From the NCBI GenBank assembly GCA_945863875.1, contig CAMBBS010000002.1:1-64000 (forward strand): DNA of 64,000 nt, written 5' to 3'. Origin of the DNA: Desulfopila aestuarii DSM 18488 (GTDB taxonomy: Bacteria; Desulfobacterota; Desulfobulbia; Desulfobulbales; Desulfocapsaceae). Below, piece after piece: positions 19,953 through 28,558 of this stretch. The notes below the pieces were generated by a model, which saw nothing but the letters and a program-made list of their open reading frames with translations, was not told the origin of the DNA and ran no database searches. Every line of letters begins with the position of its first letter. Positions within the stretch are counted from its first letter, which is position 1. Made by a program: the position numbers and the translations under genes.

Positions 19953-21914
19953 TCAAATAAAGAGGACCAGCAGCAGAACCAGTATTGCCACAATGATGTA
20001 GCCGATATACAGCTGGACATTTCCATGCTGTATCCAGCGGAGTTTTCTCAGCACAGCAAGCAGGGGAAAGGCCACGCCGTAAATCATGGCAGCCTCGGCG
20101 ATATCATCGACCCGGCTTGTATATGCGGTCCGTTTCGGAAAGATCTTCTGCAATCGAACCTCTGTCTCTCGTATCAGCACGAACGGCCGGAAAAAATCAA
20201 CCACGCTCCGGGCGTAGGAGGTACCGGTATACTGAATTCTGGCGGTAGGCCTGGTGAAACCGCAGCCCCAGGTCGGCCCCTCGGTGATCTCCTTGCCCCG
20301 GTAGAGAAGTTTTCGGCAAAGGACGACAAAGAAGATAATCGCCAGAAAGAGACGGGAACCCAGTGCAAGATGAGCGCCGATGGTTGCAACAAGCACGGTA
20401 TTGACCTGGCCGAGAAGAGTGATATCCGCCAGGCCGGCAAAAGCGAGCTTGATAAAACTTGCGGGAAAGATGCCGATCACCAGACACGCACCGGCCAGAA
20501 GGACCATTGGTACGGTCATCGCCCAGCCTCCCTCGGTTGCCCGCCGTGCATTTTCGGTACGAGGTTCGCCAAGAAAGACAATGCCGACGACCTTGGTGAA
20601 ACAAAAAGAAGCCAGGCCGCCGATTACCGCCAGGGAAATTATCGCTATCATCGTCAGCAACAAGGTTGACTGGCTATACTGCAGGCCCTGGAAGGCGGCA
20701 AAATAGACTAAAAACTCACTGACAAATCCATTAAAAGGCGGCAGGCCGGAGATAGACACAGAACCAACCAGAAAGGTTTTCCCGGTAACGGGCATCCTCT
20801 TCATCAGCCCGCCCAGCTGGTCGACATGGCTGGTGCCGGTTCTTCGAATGACTGCCCCGGCGCCAAGAAACAGCAGTGACTTGAAGATGGAGTGATTCAG
20901 CACATGCAGCAGACAGCCGGCAAAACCAAAACCCGCCATGACCGCATCTCCCTGCGCAACACCAATCATGCCAAGGCCCGCTCCCATGAGAATGATGCCG
21001 ATGTTTTCGACACTATGATAGGCGAGCAGCCTTTTTATGTTGTGCTTGCCAAGGGCATAGAGAACGCCGAGCAGTCCTGATATTATGCCAAACACAAGCA
21101 CGGTCTGGCCCAGGCGGATGTCTGTTGCACCAAGAACGAAATAAAATCGGAGAATGCCGTAGATACCCATCTTGATCATCACCCCGGACATGATGGCCGA
21201 GATATGGCTCGGGGCAGCAGGGTGCGCATGGGGCAGCCAGATATGCAGGGGAAAGATGCCGGCCTTTGAACCAAAACCAAGAAAGGCGAGCAAAAAGACC
21301 ATCAGCTTGACAGATTCAGGAATGGTGGCCGCCTGGGCAAAATCAAAACTGCCGCTATGGCTGAAGATAACCCCAAAAGAGGCAAAGATAAGCAGGGCCC
21401 CGGCCTGGGCAAAGAGAAAATAGAGATATCCCGCCGCTCTGGTCGTCGTCTTCTCATAATCGTACATCACCAGGAAATAGGAAGAAATGGACATAATCTC
21501 CCAGACAAGCGCAAAGGTAGGCATGTTCGCAGCAGCCGTCACCAGGGCCATGGAGACGATAAGAATGTTCGTGAAGAAGTAACTGATTGCCGTCCGGAGG
21601 GAATTCTCGGCACGCTCGAAATAGAAACAACTATAAATGGCCGCCAACGGACAGATAAGAAAAATCGGCAGCAGAAAAAAGAAGCTGAGCGAATCAAAGG
21701 TAAAGGCCAGAGTAAAGACATGCAGCCACGGCCAGGACCAGGCGAGACTGGCCGGATCAGCGTTTGCGGAAAAGATCGAATAAAATCCTGTGATACAGCC
21801 GATTGTGGTCACACCGACAGAAAGGCATTTGGTCAGCATAAACCAGCGGTAGGTCAAGAGGGGTAACGCTCCCCCCACGAGGATCATTGCCAGGGCCAGG
21901 AGAAAAATATTCAT
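19953..21914 (-). CDS. Ehr/Hyf-type complex, NuoL-like membrane subunit (HyfB-like)
   Basis: A large antiporter-like membrane subunit of 653 residues if it starts at MNIFLLALAMIL; the longer ORF (690 residues) adds a polar, unlikely N-terminus. It carries ALVWEIMSISSYFLVMYDYEKTTTRAAGYLY, AGIFPLHIWLPHAHPAAPSHISAIMSGVMIKMGIYGILR and KRLLAYHSVENIGI, all typical of HyfB. The C-terminal 90 residues form a cytoplasmic stretch with a last helix, as in HyfB. It is the first gene of the B-C-E-F-G-HI operon. Confidence 0.88.
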   Translation of the reverse strand: MNIFLLALAMILVGGALPLLTYRWFMLTKCLSVGVTTIGCITGFYSIFSANADPASLAWSWPWLHVFTLAFTFDSLSFFFLLPIFLICPLAAIYSCFYFERAENSLRTAISYFFTNILIVSMALVTAAANMPTFALVWEIMSISSYFLVMYDYEKTTTRAAGYLYFLFAQAGALLIFASFGVIFSHSGSFDFAQAATIPESVKLMVFLLAFLGFGSKAGIFPLHIWLPHAHPAAPSHISAIMSGVMIKMGIYGILRFYFVLGATDIRLGQTVLVFGIISGLLGVLYALGKHNIKRLLAYHSVENIGIILMGAGLGMIGVAQGDAVMAGFGFAGCLLHVLNHSIFKSLLFLGAGAVIRRTGTSHVDQLGGLMKRMPVTGKTFLVGSVSISGLPPFNGFVSEFLVYFAAFQGLQYSQSTLLLTMIAIISLAVIGGLASFCFTKVVGIVFLGEPRTENARRATEGGWAMTVPMVLLAGACLVIGIFPASFIKLAFAGLADITLLGQVNTVLVATIGAHLALGSRLFLAIIFFVVLCRKLLYRGKEITEGPTWGCGFTRPTARIQYTGTSYARSVVDFFRPFVLIRETEVRLQKIFPKRTAYTSRVDDIAEAAMIYGVAFPLLAVLRKLRWIQHGNVQLYIGYIIVAILVLLLVLFI

Positions 21915-22089
21915 TGGTTCTTGATTGTCGTTTTTCTTGTTGTCCGCAAGAACAGGCAAACCGATTTCCAGCACAATTGCTGTGTTCAAGCGGGCTTTCA
22001 CACTGGGCGCGATGCCCCAAAACATTGCAGCACATATTTCTTACAGCTGGTCATTTACCCCTGGGCTAAAATAATTCGCCCCCCTTGCA

Positions 22090-23181
22090 TCAAACATTTT
22101 TTTCCTGCGCCATCAGGGCGACAAAGAGATCATCCTGCTCCAGTTGATGTGTGAGCGCGTCATCGGTACCAGCCCGGTGTAAGCAGGCGGCCCATGGAAC
22201 AAAATATCTTTTTCCGCTTCCCCCGAAAGAGCCGAAGTCAATATCCAGTCCGGCAACGCACAGTAAATTTTCTGAGTCTTTTCCCCCGTGGAAGTGATGC
22301 ATTTCGTCAACAGCGTGGGAAAATTCACTTTGCAGGTGGATCATCGCCGCCAGCAGTTGGGGATGAGCATCTGTTACAATGTGACCGATTACCGGCAGAA
22401 GAATCTCGGCAAATGGGCTTGTGGTACGGTTACGACCACTGCTGCCGTCCTTGCCGTTTACCTGCCGGGTGGATGCAAAAACAAACAGGTCAGGGGTAAG
22501 GAATCTGCCGATTCGCTGTTTTTTTACGCTACTCCAGGGAAAATCGTTTTCCCGGAGAAGATGTAAAAATTGTGCGGAGAGCCGGTAGGAGACAAAAGAA
22601 TCGGAAACACTGTGGGGGGAACAATGACCTTTTCCGTCGAGTTCGACCATTTTGTCGAGAAGGATCTTCAACTTTTGGTCGGCATTCTCTTGTCCACTGT
22701 TTATGAGGTCCGGCGGCAGGATAACAAGGTACTGGTCTGCTGCATGGCAGGCTAGATATATATGATTTTGGGCAGATTGATACTGCGCCAGATATGGGGC
22801 AATAAAATTGGCTATCGTGCCTTCCGTCCGGCAGTCCGACGTCTCATGGATAAGCGGACGAGGCAGACCGCCATACACCCCCCAGTTCGGATTATAGGAT
22901 ACCCTGGCTGCAAGGAGAGTGACTGAATCATTTCCCGAGCCGATACCATTTTTTGCCGCGAAAAGAGAAGCGGCATGGTCATCACCGTGCATATCCAGAG
23001 CGGCGGATGGTTCAGGGGTCAGAACAATCGGCTTTCTGAATCCAAGGGAAAGACAATAATTTTTCAACCGGGGCAGAAACTCCCGGCTGGAGATCATCCG
23101 TCCCCTGATGTGACAGGACGGTGTTCTTCCAGCGAAAATGGACAGGAAATGCGAGTTATCGGTTAAAATATGTGCGGACAT
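22090..23181 (-). CDS. unrecognised 363-residue protein in sigma-54-controlled unit
   Basis: I do not recognise this protein. It has no signal peptide and no membrane segment. It is rich in His and Cys spread along the chain, for example DMHGDDHAASLFAAKNGIG, IYLACHAADQYLVILPPDL, DEMHHFHGG and LLCVAGLDIDFGSFGGSG. These look like an alpha/beta enzyme fold, but I cannot name a catalytic motif. The ATG at 23181 is preferred over the track's 23241 because GGGAG precedes it and the longer form would overlap the upstream gene. It follows a small ORF and precedes the membrane complex on the same strand. Confidence 0.65.
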   Translation of the reverse strand: MSAHILTDNSHFLSIFAGRTPSCHIRGRMISSREFLPRLKNYCLSLGFRKPIVLTPEPSAALDMHGDDHAASLFAAKNGIGSGNDSVTLLAARVSYNPNWGVYGGLPRPLIHETSDCRTEGTIANFIAPYLAQYQSAQNHIYLACHAADQYLVILPPDLINSGQENADQKLKILLDKMVELDGKGHCSPHSVSDSFVSYRLSAQFLHLLRENDFPWSSVKKQRIGRFLTPDLFVFASTRQVNGKDGSSGRNRTTSPFAEILLPVIGHIVTDAHPQLLAAMIHLQSEFSHAVDEMHHFHGGKDSENLLCVAGLDIDFGSFGGSGKRYFVPWAACLHRAGTDDALTHQLEQDDLFVALMAQEKNV

Positions 23182-23218
23182 TTTTTGATCAACTCCCATG
23201 GCAGACAGAAAAATCTTT

Positions 23219-23449
23219 TCATTCCTCAAAGGTAAACCCATACCATTTCAGGGTATCGTCACCGTCCTGGGGTGTATAGGCAATCTCACTGTTCTCAATC
23301 TTGCCGTGCAATTCTTTCATCCAGGAAAGAGCCTGGTTTTTCGAAAAAAACGGTCCCACTTCCGTCAGCGAGGTGATATCGAGCATGCGATGCCGGTGAA
23401 AGCTGGTCACGTCTTCTTTCTTCTGGAAAATTCCAATTATTATTTTCAC
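23219..23449 (-). CDS. unrecognised small protein, first gene after the sigma-54 promoter
   Basis: The ORF track gives 107 residues from a GTG at 23542, but a sigma-54 promoter covers 23520-23535, so translation should begin downstream of about 23510. The first suitable codon is GTG at 23449, giving a 76-residue protein starting (V)KIIIGIFQKKEDVTSF and ending WYGFTFEE. It is soluble, with a possible small alpha/beta fold, and of unknown function. Its stop (TGA) lies 37 bp before the next gene's preferred start. The ribosome binding site is weak, so the start stays uncertain. Confidence 0.55.
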   Translation of the reverse strand: MKIIIGIFQKKEDVTSFHRHRMLDITSLTEVGPFFSKNQALSWMKELHGKIENSEIAYTPQDGDDTLKWYGFTFEE

Positions 23450-23519
23450 CGTGGCTATCCCGGAAAATGGTTTGTTCTTTGCTCCTGTTCTCTCCAGGCC
23501 TGCAATTTTCGGCTTGAGC

Positions 23520-23535
23520 TGCATACGGCGTGCCA
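23520..23535 (-). promoter_or_regulatory. near-consensus sigma-54 (-24/-12) promoter
   Basis: The minus strand reads TGGCACGCCGTATGCA. Against TGGCACG-N4-TTGCA it has a single mismatch, and the GG and GC pairs have the required 10-base spacing. It points at the two unknown genes (23449 to 22090), with an NtrC-type regulator gene just upstream. Confidence 0.7.
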
Positions 23536-23621
23536 TTGCCACAGAACATATATAATATTTATATTATTATATATTTTTTCACCAAAGAGGCTTGGACGTA
23601 TCGAACCGAAGAGGATCATGC

Positions 23622-23654
23622 GGGGCAAAATGCCCCAGGCGGGCATTGTGCCCC
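23622..23654. promoter_or_regulatory. tandem dyads, probable NtrC-type activator binding sites
   Basis: Two inverted repeats with the pattern GGGGCA-N3-TGCCCC lie side by side: GGGGCAAAATGCCCC (23622-23636) and CGGGCATTGTGCCCC (23640-23654), centres 18 bp apart. They sit about 90-120 bp upstream of the sigma-54 promoter, with a very AT-rich stretch (23548-23580) between that could bend. This is the layout expected of an upstream activating sequence. Confidence 0.6.
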
Positions 23655-23684
23655 GGGGGAAAAGGTCGGACAGGATGTTGCGGG

Positions 23685-25040
23685 TTAATCAATCAGTTTC
23701 TGCAGTTTCCTATACAGTGTTTTTCGATCAATCTGCAGAATGTGTGCGGCAACGGACTGGTTGCCCTTTACCGTTTTAAGGACATGGGCGATATACCGTC
23801 TGCTCATCTCCTCGAGAGATATCAACTCGATCGGGTCGGCCGTTTCAAGAAAGAGCGCGTTTCCGGCATGGCTACGAATTTTCTGCGGCAGATCTTCCGA
23901 GACTATCCTGTCAAACAGGGTCATGGCCACCCCGTGCTCCATGGCATTACGGAGTTCCCTGACGTTTCCCGGCCATGCATAACCGAGCAGTCTCTTGGCG
24001 GTTGATTCGGCCAGTCCGGTGACCTTTTTCCCCTGCTTCCCGGCGAAATCCCGGACAAACTTATCGGCCAGGAGAAGGATATCCGTCCCGCGCCTGCGTA
24101 ATGGAGGGACATCCACTTTGATCACATTGAGCCGATAGTATAAATCCTCGCGAAACAGCCCCTCGGCAACCGCCCGTTCAATATCAATATTCGTCGCGGC
24201 TATCACCCGCACATCAAAAGGTATTTCCCTGTTCCCGCCTACCGGTCGGACGGTACGCTCCTCGAGGGCCCGCAGCAGTTTCGGCTGCAGGGACAATGGG
24301 ATATCGCCGATCTCATCGAGAAACAGGGTACCGCCATCCGCCTCCAGTAACAAACCCTTGCGGTCCTGCCAGGCATCGGTAAAAGACCCTTTGATATGGC
24401 CAAAGAGCTCACTTTCCAGCAGGTTGTCAGGAAGGGCGGAACAGTTTATCGCGACAAACGGTTTTTCTTTTCTGCGGCTGTATGCATGCAGCGCCCTGGC
24501 GGTGATTTCCTTTCCCGAGCCGCTTTCTCCGGTAATGAGTACCGAGGTCTCGGCATCGGCAATGCGCTCCAGGCGGGAAAAGAGATCTTTCATGACCTGA
24601 CTCTCCCCGACCATCCCGGAGAAGGAATGAATCCGCGCAAATGCCTCACTGAGCACCTGCACCTGCTGCTTGAGCTTTCGGTGATCGACGGCCCGTTGCA
24701 GGGCAACGGCGAGGATATCGAGATCCAGCGGTTTGGTGATAAAGTCATAGGCACCGACCCGTATCGCTTCGATGGCGGTTTCCATCGATCCGAAAGCGGT
24801 CATCATCACCACGGGGATCTCCGGCCACGTGGCAACCACCTCCCGGCAGACCTGCACGCCGCTCACATCGGGCAGATTAATATCGGTGAGGATCACATCC
24901 GGCTGTTCCCGGTCAATGACGGCCACCGCTTTCAGGCCGTGCACACAGGCATAGGTACTGAACCCGCGTCTTGCCAACCCGACATCGAGCATCTCACACA
25001 TATCTTGATCATCTTCAATGATGAGGATATGACCGATCAT
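23685..25040 (-). CDS. sigma-54-dependent response regulator, NtrC family
   Basis: A 451-residue regulator in three parts. The receiver domain (residues 1-120) has IIEDD and the phospho-acceptor Asp in DVILTDINLPD. The AAA+ domain carries Walker A GESGSGKE and Walker B GGTLFLDEIGD. The C-terminal Fis-type helix-turn-helix is SVAAHILQIDRKTLYRKLQ. The loop that contacts sigma-54 is GSFTDA rather than GAFTGA, a variant at two positions. Its start overlaps the stop of the histidine kinase gene by 4 bp. It probably acts on the sigma-54 promoter just downstream. Confidence 0.93.
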   Translation of the reverse strand: MIGHILIIEDDQDMCEMLDVGLARRGFSTYACVHGLKAVAVIDREQPDVILTDINLPDVSGVQVCREVVATWPEIPVVMMTAFGSMETAIEAIRVGAYDFITKPLDLDILAVALQRAVDHRKLKQQVQVLSEAFARIHSFSGMVGESQVMKDLFSRLERIADAETSVLITGESGSGKEITARALHAYSRRKEKPFVAINCSALPDNLLESELFGHIKGSFTDAWQDRKGLLLEADGGTLFLDEIGDIPLSLQPKLLRALEERTVRPVGGNREIPFDVRVIAATNIDIERAVAEGLFREDLYYRLNVIKVDVPPLRRRGTDILLLADKFVRDFAGKQGKKVTGLAESTAKRLLGYAWPGNVRELRNAMEHGVAMTLFDRIVSEDLPQKIRSHAGNALFLETADPIELISLEEMSRRYIAHVLKTVKGNQSVAAHILQIDRKTLYRKLQKLID

Positions 25041-26512
25041 TGTTCTTTCTCCACAAGGCCAAGAAAAATGGAAAACTGAGCCCCCCTGACCGGACGGTTC
25101 AGAACTTCAATCCATCCGCCGTGCTCTTCAAGAAGTTCCCGGGTGATGGACAGGCCGAGCCCCGTGCCCAGACCTATCTGTTTCGTCGTGAAAAAGGGGG
25201 TGAAAATTTCCTGCAGTTTATCTTCGGGAATACCCTCTCCTTCATCAATGACGTCGATGCGGATAAATTTTTCCAGTTGATCATCGGTGTGCAACATCGA
25301 TTTGAGTTTGGTGTTGGATATATCTACCTGCACATTCTTACCCTTCGGGGTTGCCTGAATCGAGTTCAGAATAACATTCATGAACACCTGTTGAATCTGT
25401 TGCGTGTCCATACGGCAGGCCAGCTTCGTTCTGGGGGCGATGTTTAAAACAAGGGGAATACCCTGCTTGGCGGCAATGGGTGAGAGAAGATTAAAGACCT
25501 GACGCATGATCGTCTCGACACTCTCGAGGATTTTCGGCTGGGATTTTTTCTTTCGCGAATAATCAAGCAGTTGCCGGATGATGAGAGTCATCCTTTCCGC
25601 CTGGTTTTTGATAATCCTGGCACAATCGACTATTTCATCGTGGACCAGGGGTTCGGCAATGATCATTTTCGCTCTTCCGTCGACAACATTGAGCGGGGTA
25701 CCGATTTCATGAGCGATGCCGGCGGCGATCTGGCCCACGGTCGACAATTTTTCGGTATGCCGCAGTTGTTCCAGGGTTTTCAATCGGGCCAGATGTTCAA
25801 AGTGAATCTTTTCCTTGGCGATCAGCAGCCTGGTGCACATATCGTTCATGATTCCGGCCAGCCCGGCCAGCTCGTCTTCTCCCTTTATTTCCAGATCCGG
25901 AATCAGGTTCCCCTTGCCTATCTCTATCGCCTTTCGCGAGAGTTTCTCCAGGGGTTTTCTGATTTTTACATGGATGAGAAAATAGACGATAATACTCGCG
26001 ACAAAGGCGAGCAGGGTGGTGATTGATAAGGAACGAATGAGCATTTTCTGCGTGAATTCGGCCCGGGGCAGGAGCGACTGGGTGAGCTGGATGGCCCCGG
26101 ACCGCTCGCCTGGAATGGCCACGGGCATGAGGGTATAGCGCTGTTTCAGGCGCTGTTCATCAAGAGCAGTAAAAGAAACCGGCGCCACTGTTTCGGCCGG
26201 CCTGAGGCTGTGCAGCTCGGGATGGGCCGCGCCATGCACCGGCAGAATTTCATCCAGCCAGACCCAGCGAATATCAATTAACCGGTTGGCGTGATTGGCA
26301 TCTTCGATAAGATGGATCGCCGTTTCGGGACCACTCTCCTGCCAGGTATGGGAGATCATTCCTGCCATAATCCAGGCGATCTGTCCGGCATTATCAGCCA
26401 TATCAGTATCAAACTGCTGTATTTCTGCCTCATAATTGAGATTACCGTGAATAATCAACATGCTGAGTATTCCCAGGAGCAGGATGGTATATATTTTTGA
26501 AAACAGTCTCAT
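25037..26512 (-). CDS. membrane-bound sensor histidine kinase
   Basis: A 491-residue kinase from ATG 26512, which places a membrane helix (IYTILLLGILSMLIIHG) right at the N-terminus; the track's longer form uses a TTG start. A periplasmic sensor region of about 150 residues, a second helix (TTLLAFVASIIVYFLI), a HAMP linker, a HisKA domain with the phospho-acceptor GIAHEIGTPLNVV, and a HATPase domain (NVILNSIQATP, DEGEGIPEDKL, GTGLGLSI) follow. It pairs with the overlapping response regulator. The signal it senses is unknown. Confidence 0.92.
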   Translation of the reverse strand: MRLFSKIYTILLLGILSMLIIHGNLNYEAEIQQFDTDMADNAGQIAWIMAGMISHTWQESGPETAIHLIEDANHANRLIDIRWVWLDEILPVHGAAHPELHSLRPAETVAPVSFTALDEQRLKQRYTLMPVAIPGERSGAIQLTQSLLPRAEFTQKMLIRSLSITTLLAFVASIIVYFLIHVKIRKPLEKLSRKAIEIGKGNLIPDLEIKGEDELAGLAGIMNDMCTRLLIAKEKIHFEHLARLKTLEQLRHTEKLSTVGQIAAGIAHEIGTPLNVVDGRAKMIIAEPLVHDEIVDCARIIKNQAERMTLIIRQLLDYSRKKKSQPKILESVETIMRQVFNLLSPIAAKQGIPLVLNIAPRTKLACRMDTQQIQQVFMNVILNSIQATPKGKNVQVDISNTKLKSMLHTDDQLEKFIRIDVIDEGEGIPEDKLQEIFTPFFTTKQIGLGTGLGLSITRELLEEHGGWIEVLNRPVRGAQFSIFLGLVEKEQ

Positions 26513-26767
26513 GGCCAAGACAACGCTGCATGCAGTGCAGCTTTCAGGGGGGTATGGCTCGACGCCGGGCGATAACCGCAAAAGTTAAAGCGATGAAACG
26601 GAGATATAATAGACAAGCGAAGATATTGTCAAACCGAAAACAGTGGTCGACCCGTTTTCCCCCATGGCCTTGCAACATTGTATCCGCAAGGGGCAAGGCG
26701 GCGGCAGCACCTTTGTCAGGTTTACCGTATCGCCATAGTATGGGAAAAATTGTGCTGGAGATTCAGG

Positions 26768-26795
26768 TTGTTCAGGACTATACTGGGGGTATAAT
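26768..26795 (+). promoter_or_regulatory. sigma-70 promoter of the GNAT gene
   Basis: TTGTTC, a 16 bp spacer and a perfect TATAAT, ending 54 bp before the acetyltransferase ATG. Transcription would diverge from the histidine kinase gene. Confidence 0.6.
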
Positions 26796-26849
26796 CCGAC
26801 AGACTCCATAGGCGCCATAGATGAGCAGGTTTACCACTGGACTAGACCA

Positions 26850-27329
26850 ATGAACAGCACCGACTATAGTATAGAACCAGCGACACTGGCCGATGTCAAC
26901 CAGCTTGTTGTCCTTGAACAGACTCTGTTCCTGACGGATTGTTGTTCGCGCAAGAATTTCAGATATCTCATTCAGCACGCCACTGTTATCGTCGTCAGAA
27001 CTGAAAAGACCAGCACAATAATTGGCTACGCCATTTTGCTGAAGAGAAAAAACAGTCGAAAAATGCGCATATACTCCCTCGGTGTCGCCCCATCGACGAG
27101 AAACACCGGCATCGGCGCTAAATTAGTTGCCGCTCTCGAGGCCATTGCCTCGAAGGCTACCTGTACCACGCTTACCTTGGAGGTAAGCGACAACAATAAG
27201 GATGCCATCAGACTCTACACGAACTTTGGCTTTGAACAGTATGGCTTCCGCTATGGCTATTATGAAGACGGCGGCCATGCAATCCTGATGCGGAAAAACC
27301 TGCCCGGGCCTCCGCCTCAAACCTCATAG
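26850..27329 (+). CDS. GNAT family N-acetyltransferase (RimI-like)
   Basis: A 159-residue protein with the GNAT acetyl-CoA site RIYSLGVAPSTRNTGIGAKLVAALE (motif RNTGIG) and the motif B stretch TLEVSDNNKDAIRLYTNFGFEQYGFRYGYYEDGGHAILMRK. The layout is close to RimI-type acetyltransferases that modify N-terminal amines of proteins, but the substrate cannot be assigned. Its 3' end overlaps the convergent Dabb gene by 13 bp. Confidence 0.83.
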   Translation: MNSTDYSIEPATLADVNQLVVLEQTLFLTDCCSRKNFRYLIQHATVIVVRTEKTSTIIGYAILLKRKNSRKMRIYSLGVAPSTRNTGIGAKLVAALEAIASKATCTTLTLEVSDNNKDAIRLYTNFGFEQYGFRYGYYEDGGHAILMRKNLPGPPPQTS

Positions 27330-27622
27330 TCGATCATTTTTCTGTCACAGGTCGCGGGTCGGACGATTTCCCTGCCCACCCGCACATGTTCCGGATGATT
27401 CTGGTAGTTTTCAAGCGCCTCTCTCGAGGCAAACTCCGAGTACAGGACAATATCCCCGGAGCTCTCTTTCCCGCGAAAATCAATGCCGACCTCCGCCTTC
27501 AGCAGGCCGGGAATTTTACCCACGAGACCCTGCAACGCGGCTCTTATTGCCAGAGCATCGGCGCATTCATCAAGGGGCATGGTTTTGTTTTTCAGCTTCC
27601 AAATGACAATATGCTTTATCAT
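27317..27622 (-). CDS. Dabb (stress-responsive alpha/beta barrel) protein
   Basis: A 101-residue protein with the dimeric alpha-beta barrel signature: MIKHIVIWKLK at the start, LKAEVGIDFRGKESSGDIVLYSEFASREALENYQNHPEHV in the middle. Dabb domains form dimeric ferredoxin-like barrels; their role in bacteria is generally unknown. It lies 40 bp after the amidohydrolase gene on the same strand, so they are probably co-transcribed. Confidence 0.82.
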   Translation of the reverse strand: MIKHIVIWKLKNKTMPLDECADALAIRAALQGLVGKIPGLLKAEVGIDFRGKESSGDIVLYSEFASREALENYQNHPEHVRVGREIVRPATCDRKMIDYEV

Positions 27623-27661
27623 ATCAAATACCTTTATTATATATTTTTATCCAGAGGGCGG

Positions 27662-28558
27662 TCATACGGCAGGGAGGTTAAGACAATAAAATTCGGCGGC
27701 ATTTTCACGAGCTATCCTCATCAACGTATCATGCGGGATTTCCGCTGCCTGTAATTCCCGCAGTTCTCTGTCCCAGGCATAGGGAATATTGGGAAAATCC
27801 GAGCCGTACATAACCCTGTCCGGTCGGTAACGGCGAAGATCGATTTTTTCCTGCAAGGGAAAATAATCTGTAATGACCATGGTGGTATCCAGCCAGAGAT
27901 TATCATATTTCTCGATCATTGTTCTGTACGCCGATGTCTCATCAAAACCCAGGTGGGGAACACAGATTTTCAGATCGGGGAACGCCCGGACAATGCGCTC
28001 GACTTTCTCGGCACAGCAGAGTTCATAGGGATCACAATTGTAAGCGGTACTTTTCGGCTCCCTGCCGACATGCATGACTATTGGTTTGTTATTTCTGCGG
28101 CAACATGCATACAGAGGCTGCATATGCTCGGCGTTCATGTCGAAGCACTGGACATGGGCATGCAGTTTCACTCCGCCCAGACCAACATCAAAGGCCTGCT
28201 GTAAAATTTCTTCCGCCTTGTCCTCACCAGGAAATACGGTTGCCAGTCCCGTAACCCGATTGTCGAATTCTGCACATTTTTCAGCCATATACCGGTTCAG
28301 CCCGGCAGCGATCCCTGGCTTATGCGCGTACTGCAGGGCGATGACATGCCCTATGCCGCGCGACAAAAGAAATGCCAATATCCGTGATGAGGTCAACTGA
28401 TATCTGATCGGCCAGGCGTTTTTATCAAACCATTTTTGAATGGCGGCGGAAATATTACCGGGAAAGATATGGACATGGGCATCGATCACCGCAGGAAGAT
28501 TGTAAGGAATTCTTGCACCTTCCCGGTCATTGACCGCCGGCATATTTGGTCGCAGCAT
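27662..28558 (-). CDS. amidohydrolase family protein (TIM barrel)
   Basis: A 298-residue metal-dependent hydrolase of the amidohydrolase_2 type. It shows the metal motif DAHVHIF at the N-terminus, LHAHVQCFD, a His in IVMHVGREP and in VPHLGFD, and the late Asp in YGSDFPNIPY. The ATG at 28558 is chosen because AAAGGAG precedes it; the track's start is 15 codons earlier. Such proteins include decarboxylases and hydrolases of small organic acids; the substrate is unknown. Confidence 0.82.
   Translation of the reverse strand: MLRPNMPAVNDREGARIPYNLPAVIDAHVHIFPGNISAAIQKWFDKNAWPIRYQLTSSRILAFLLSRGIGHVIALQYAHKPGIAAGLNRYMAEKCAEFDNRVTGLATVFPGEDKAEEILQQAFDVGLGGVKLHAHVQCFDMNAEHMQPLYACCRRNNKPIVMHVGREPKSTAYNCDPYELCCAEKVERIVRAFPDLKICVPHLGFDETSAYRTMIEKYDNLWLDTTMVITDYFPLQEKIDLRRYRPDRVMYGSDFPNIPYAWDRELRELQAAEIPHDTLMRIARENAAEFYCLNLPAV

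Noticed and set aside
14635-22025. Working formate hydrogenlyase or hydrogenase-4
   Set aside because: The large subunit lacks the Ni-Fe cysteines, and no formate dehydrogenase or maturation genes are nearby.
22040-22066. GGGGTAAATGACCAGCT upstream of the HyfB-like gene as a second sigma-54 promoter
   Set aside because: Only the GG-N10-GC spacing fits; the other consensus bases are poor, so it is not reported as a site.
22090-23181. Similarity of the unknown protein to carboxysomal carbonic anhydrase (LLxxGLDxD-like segment)
   Set aside because: The zinc ligand pattern CxDxR...H...C is not found and no other region fits.
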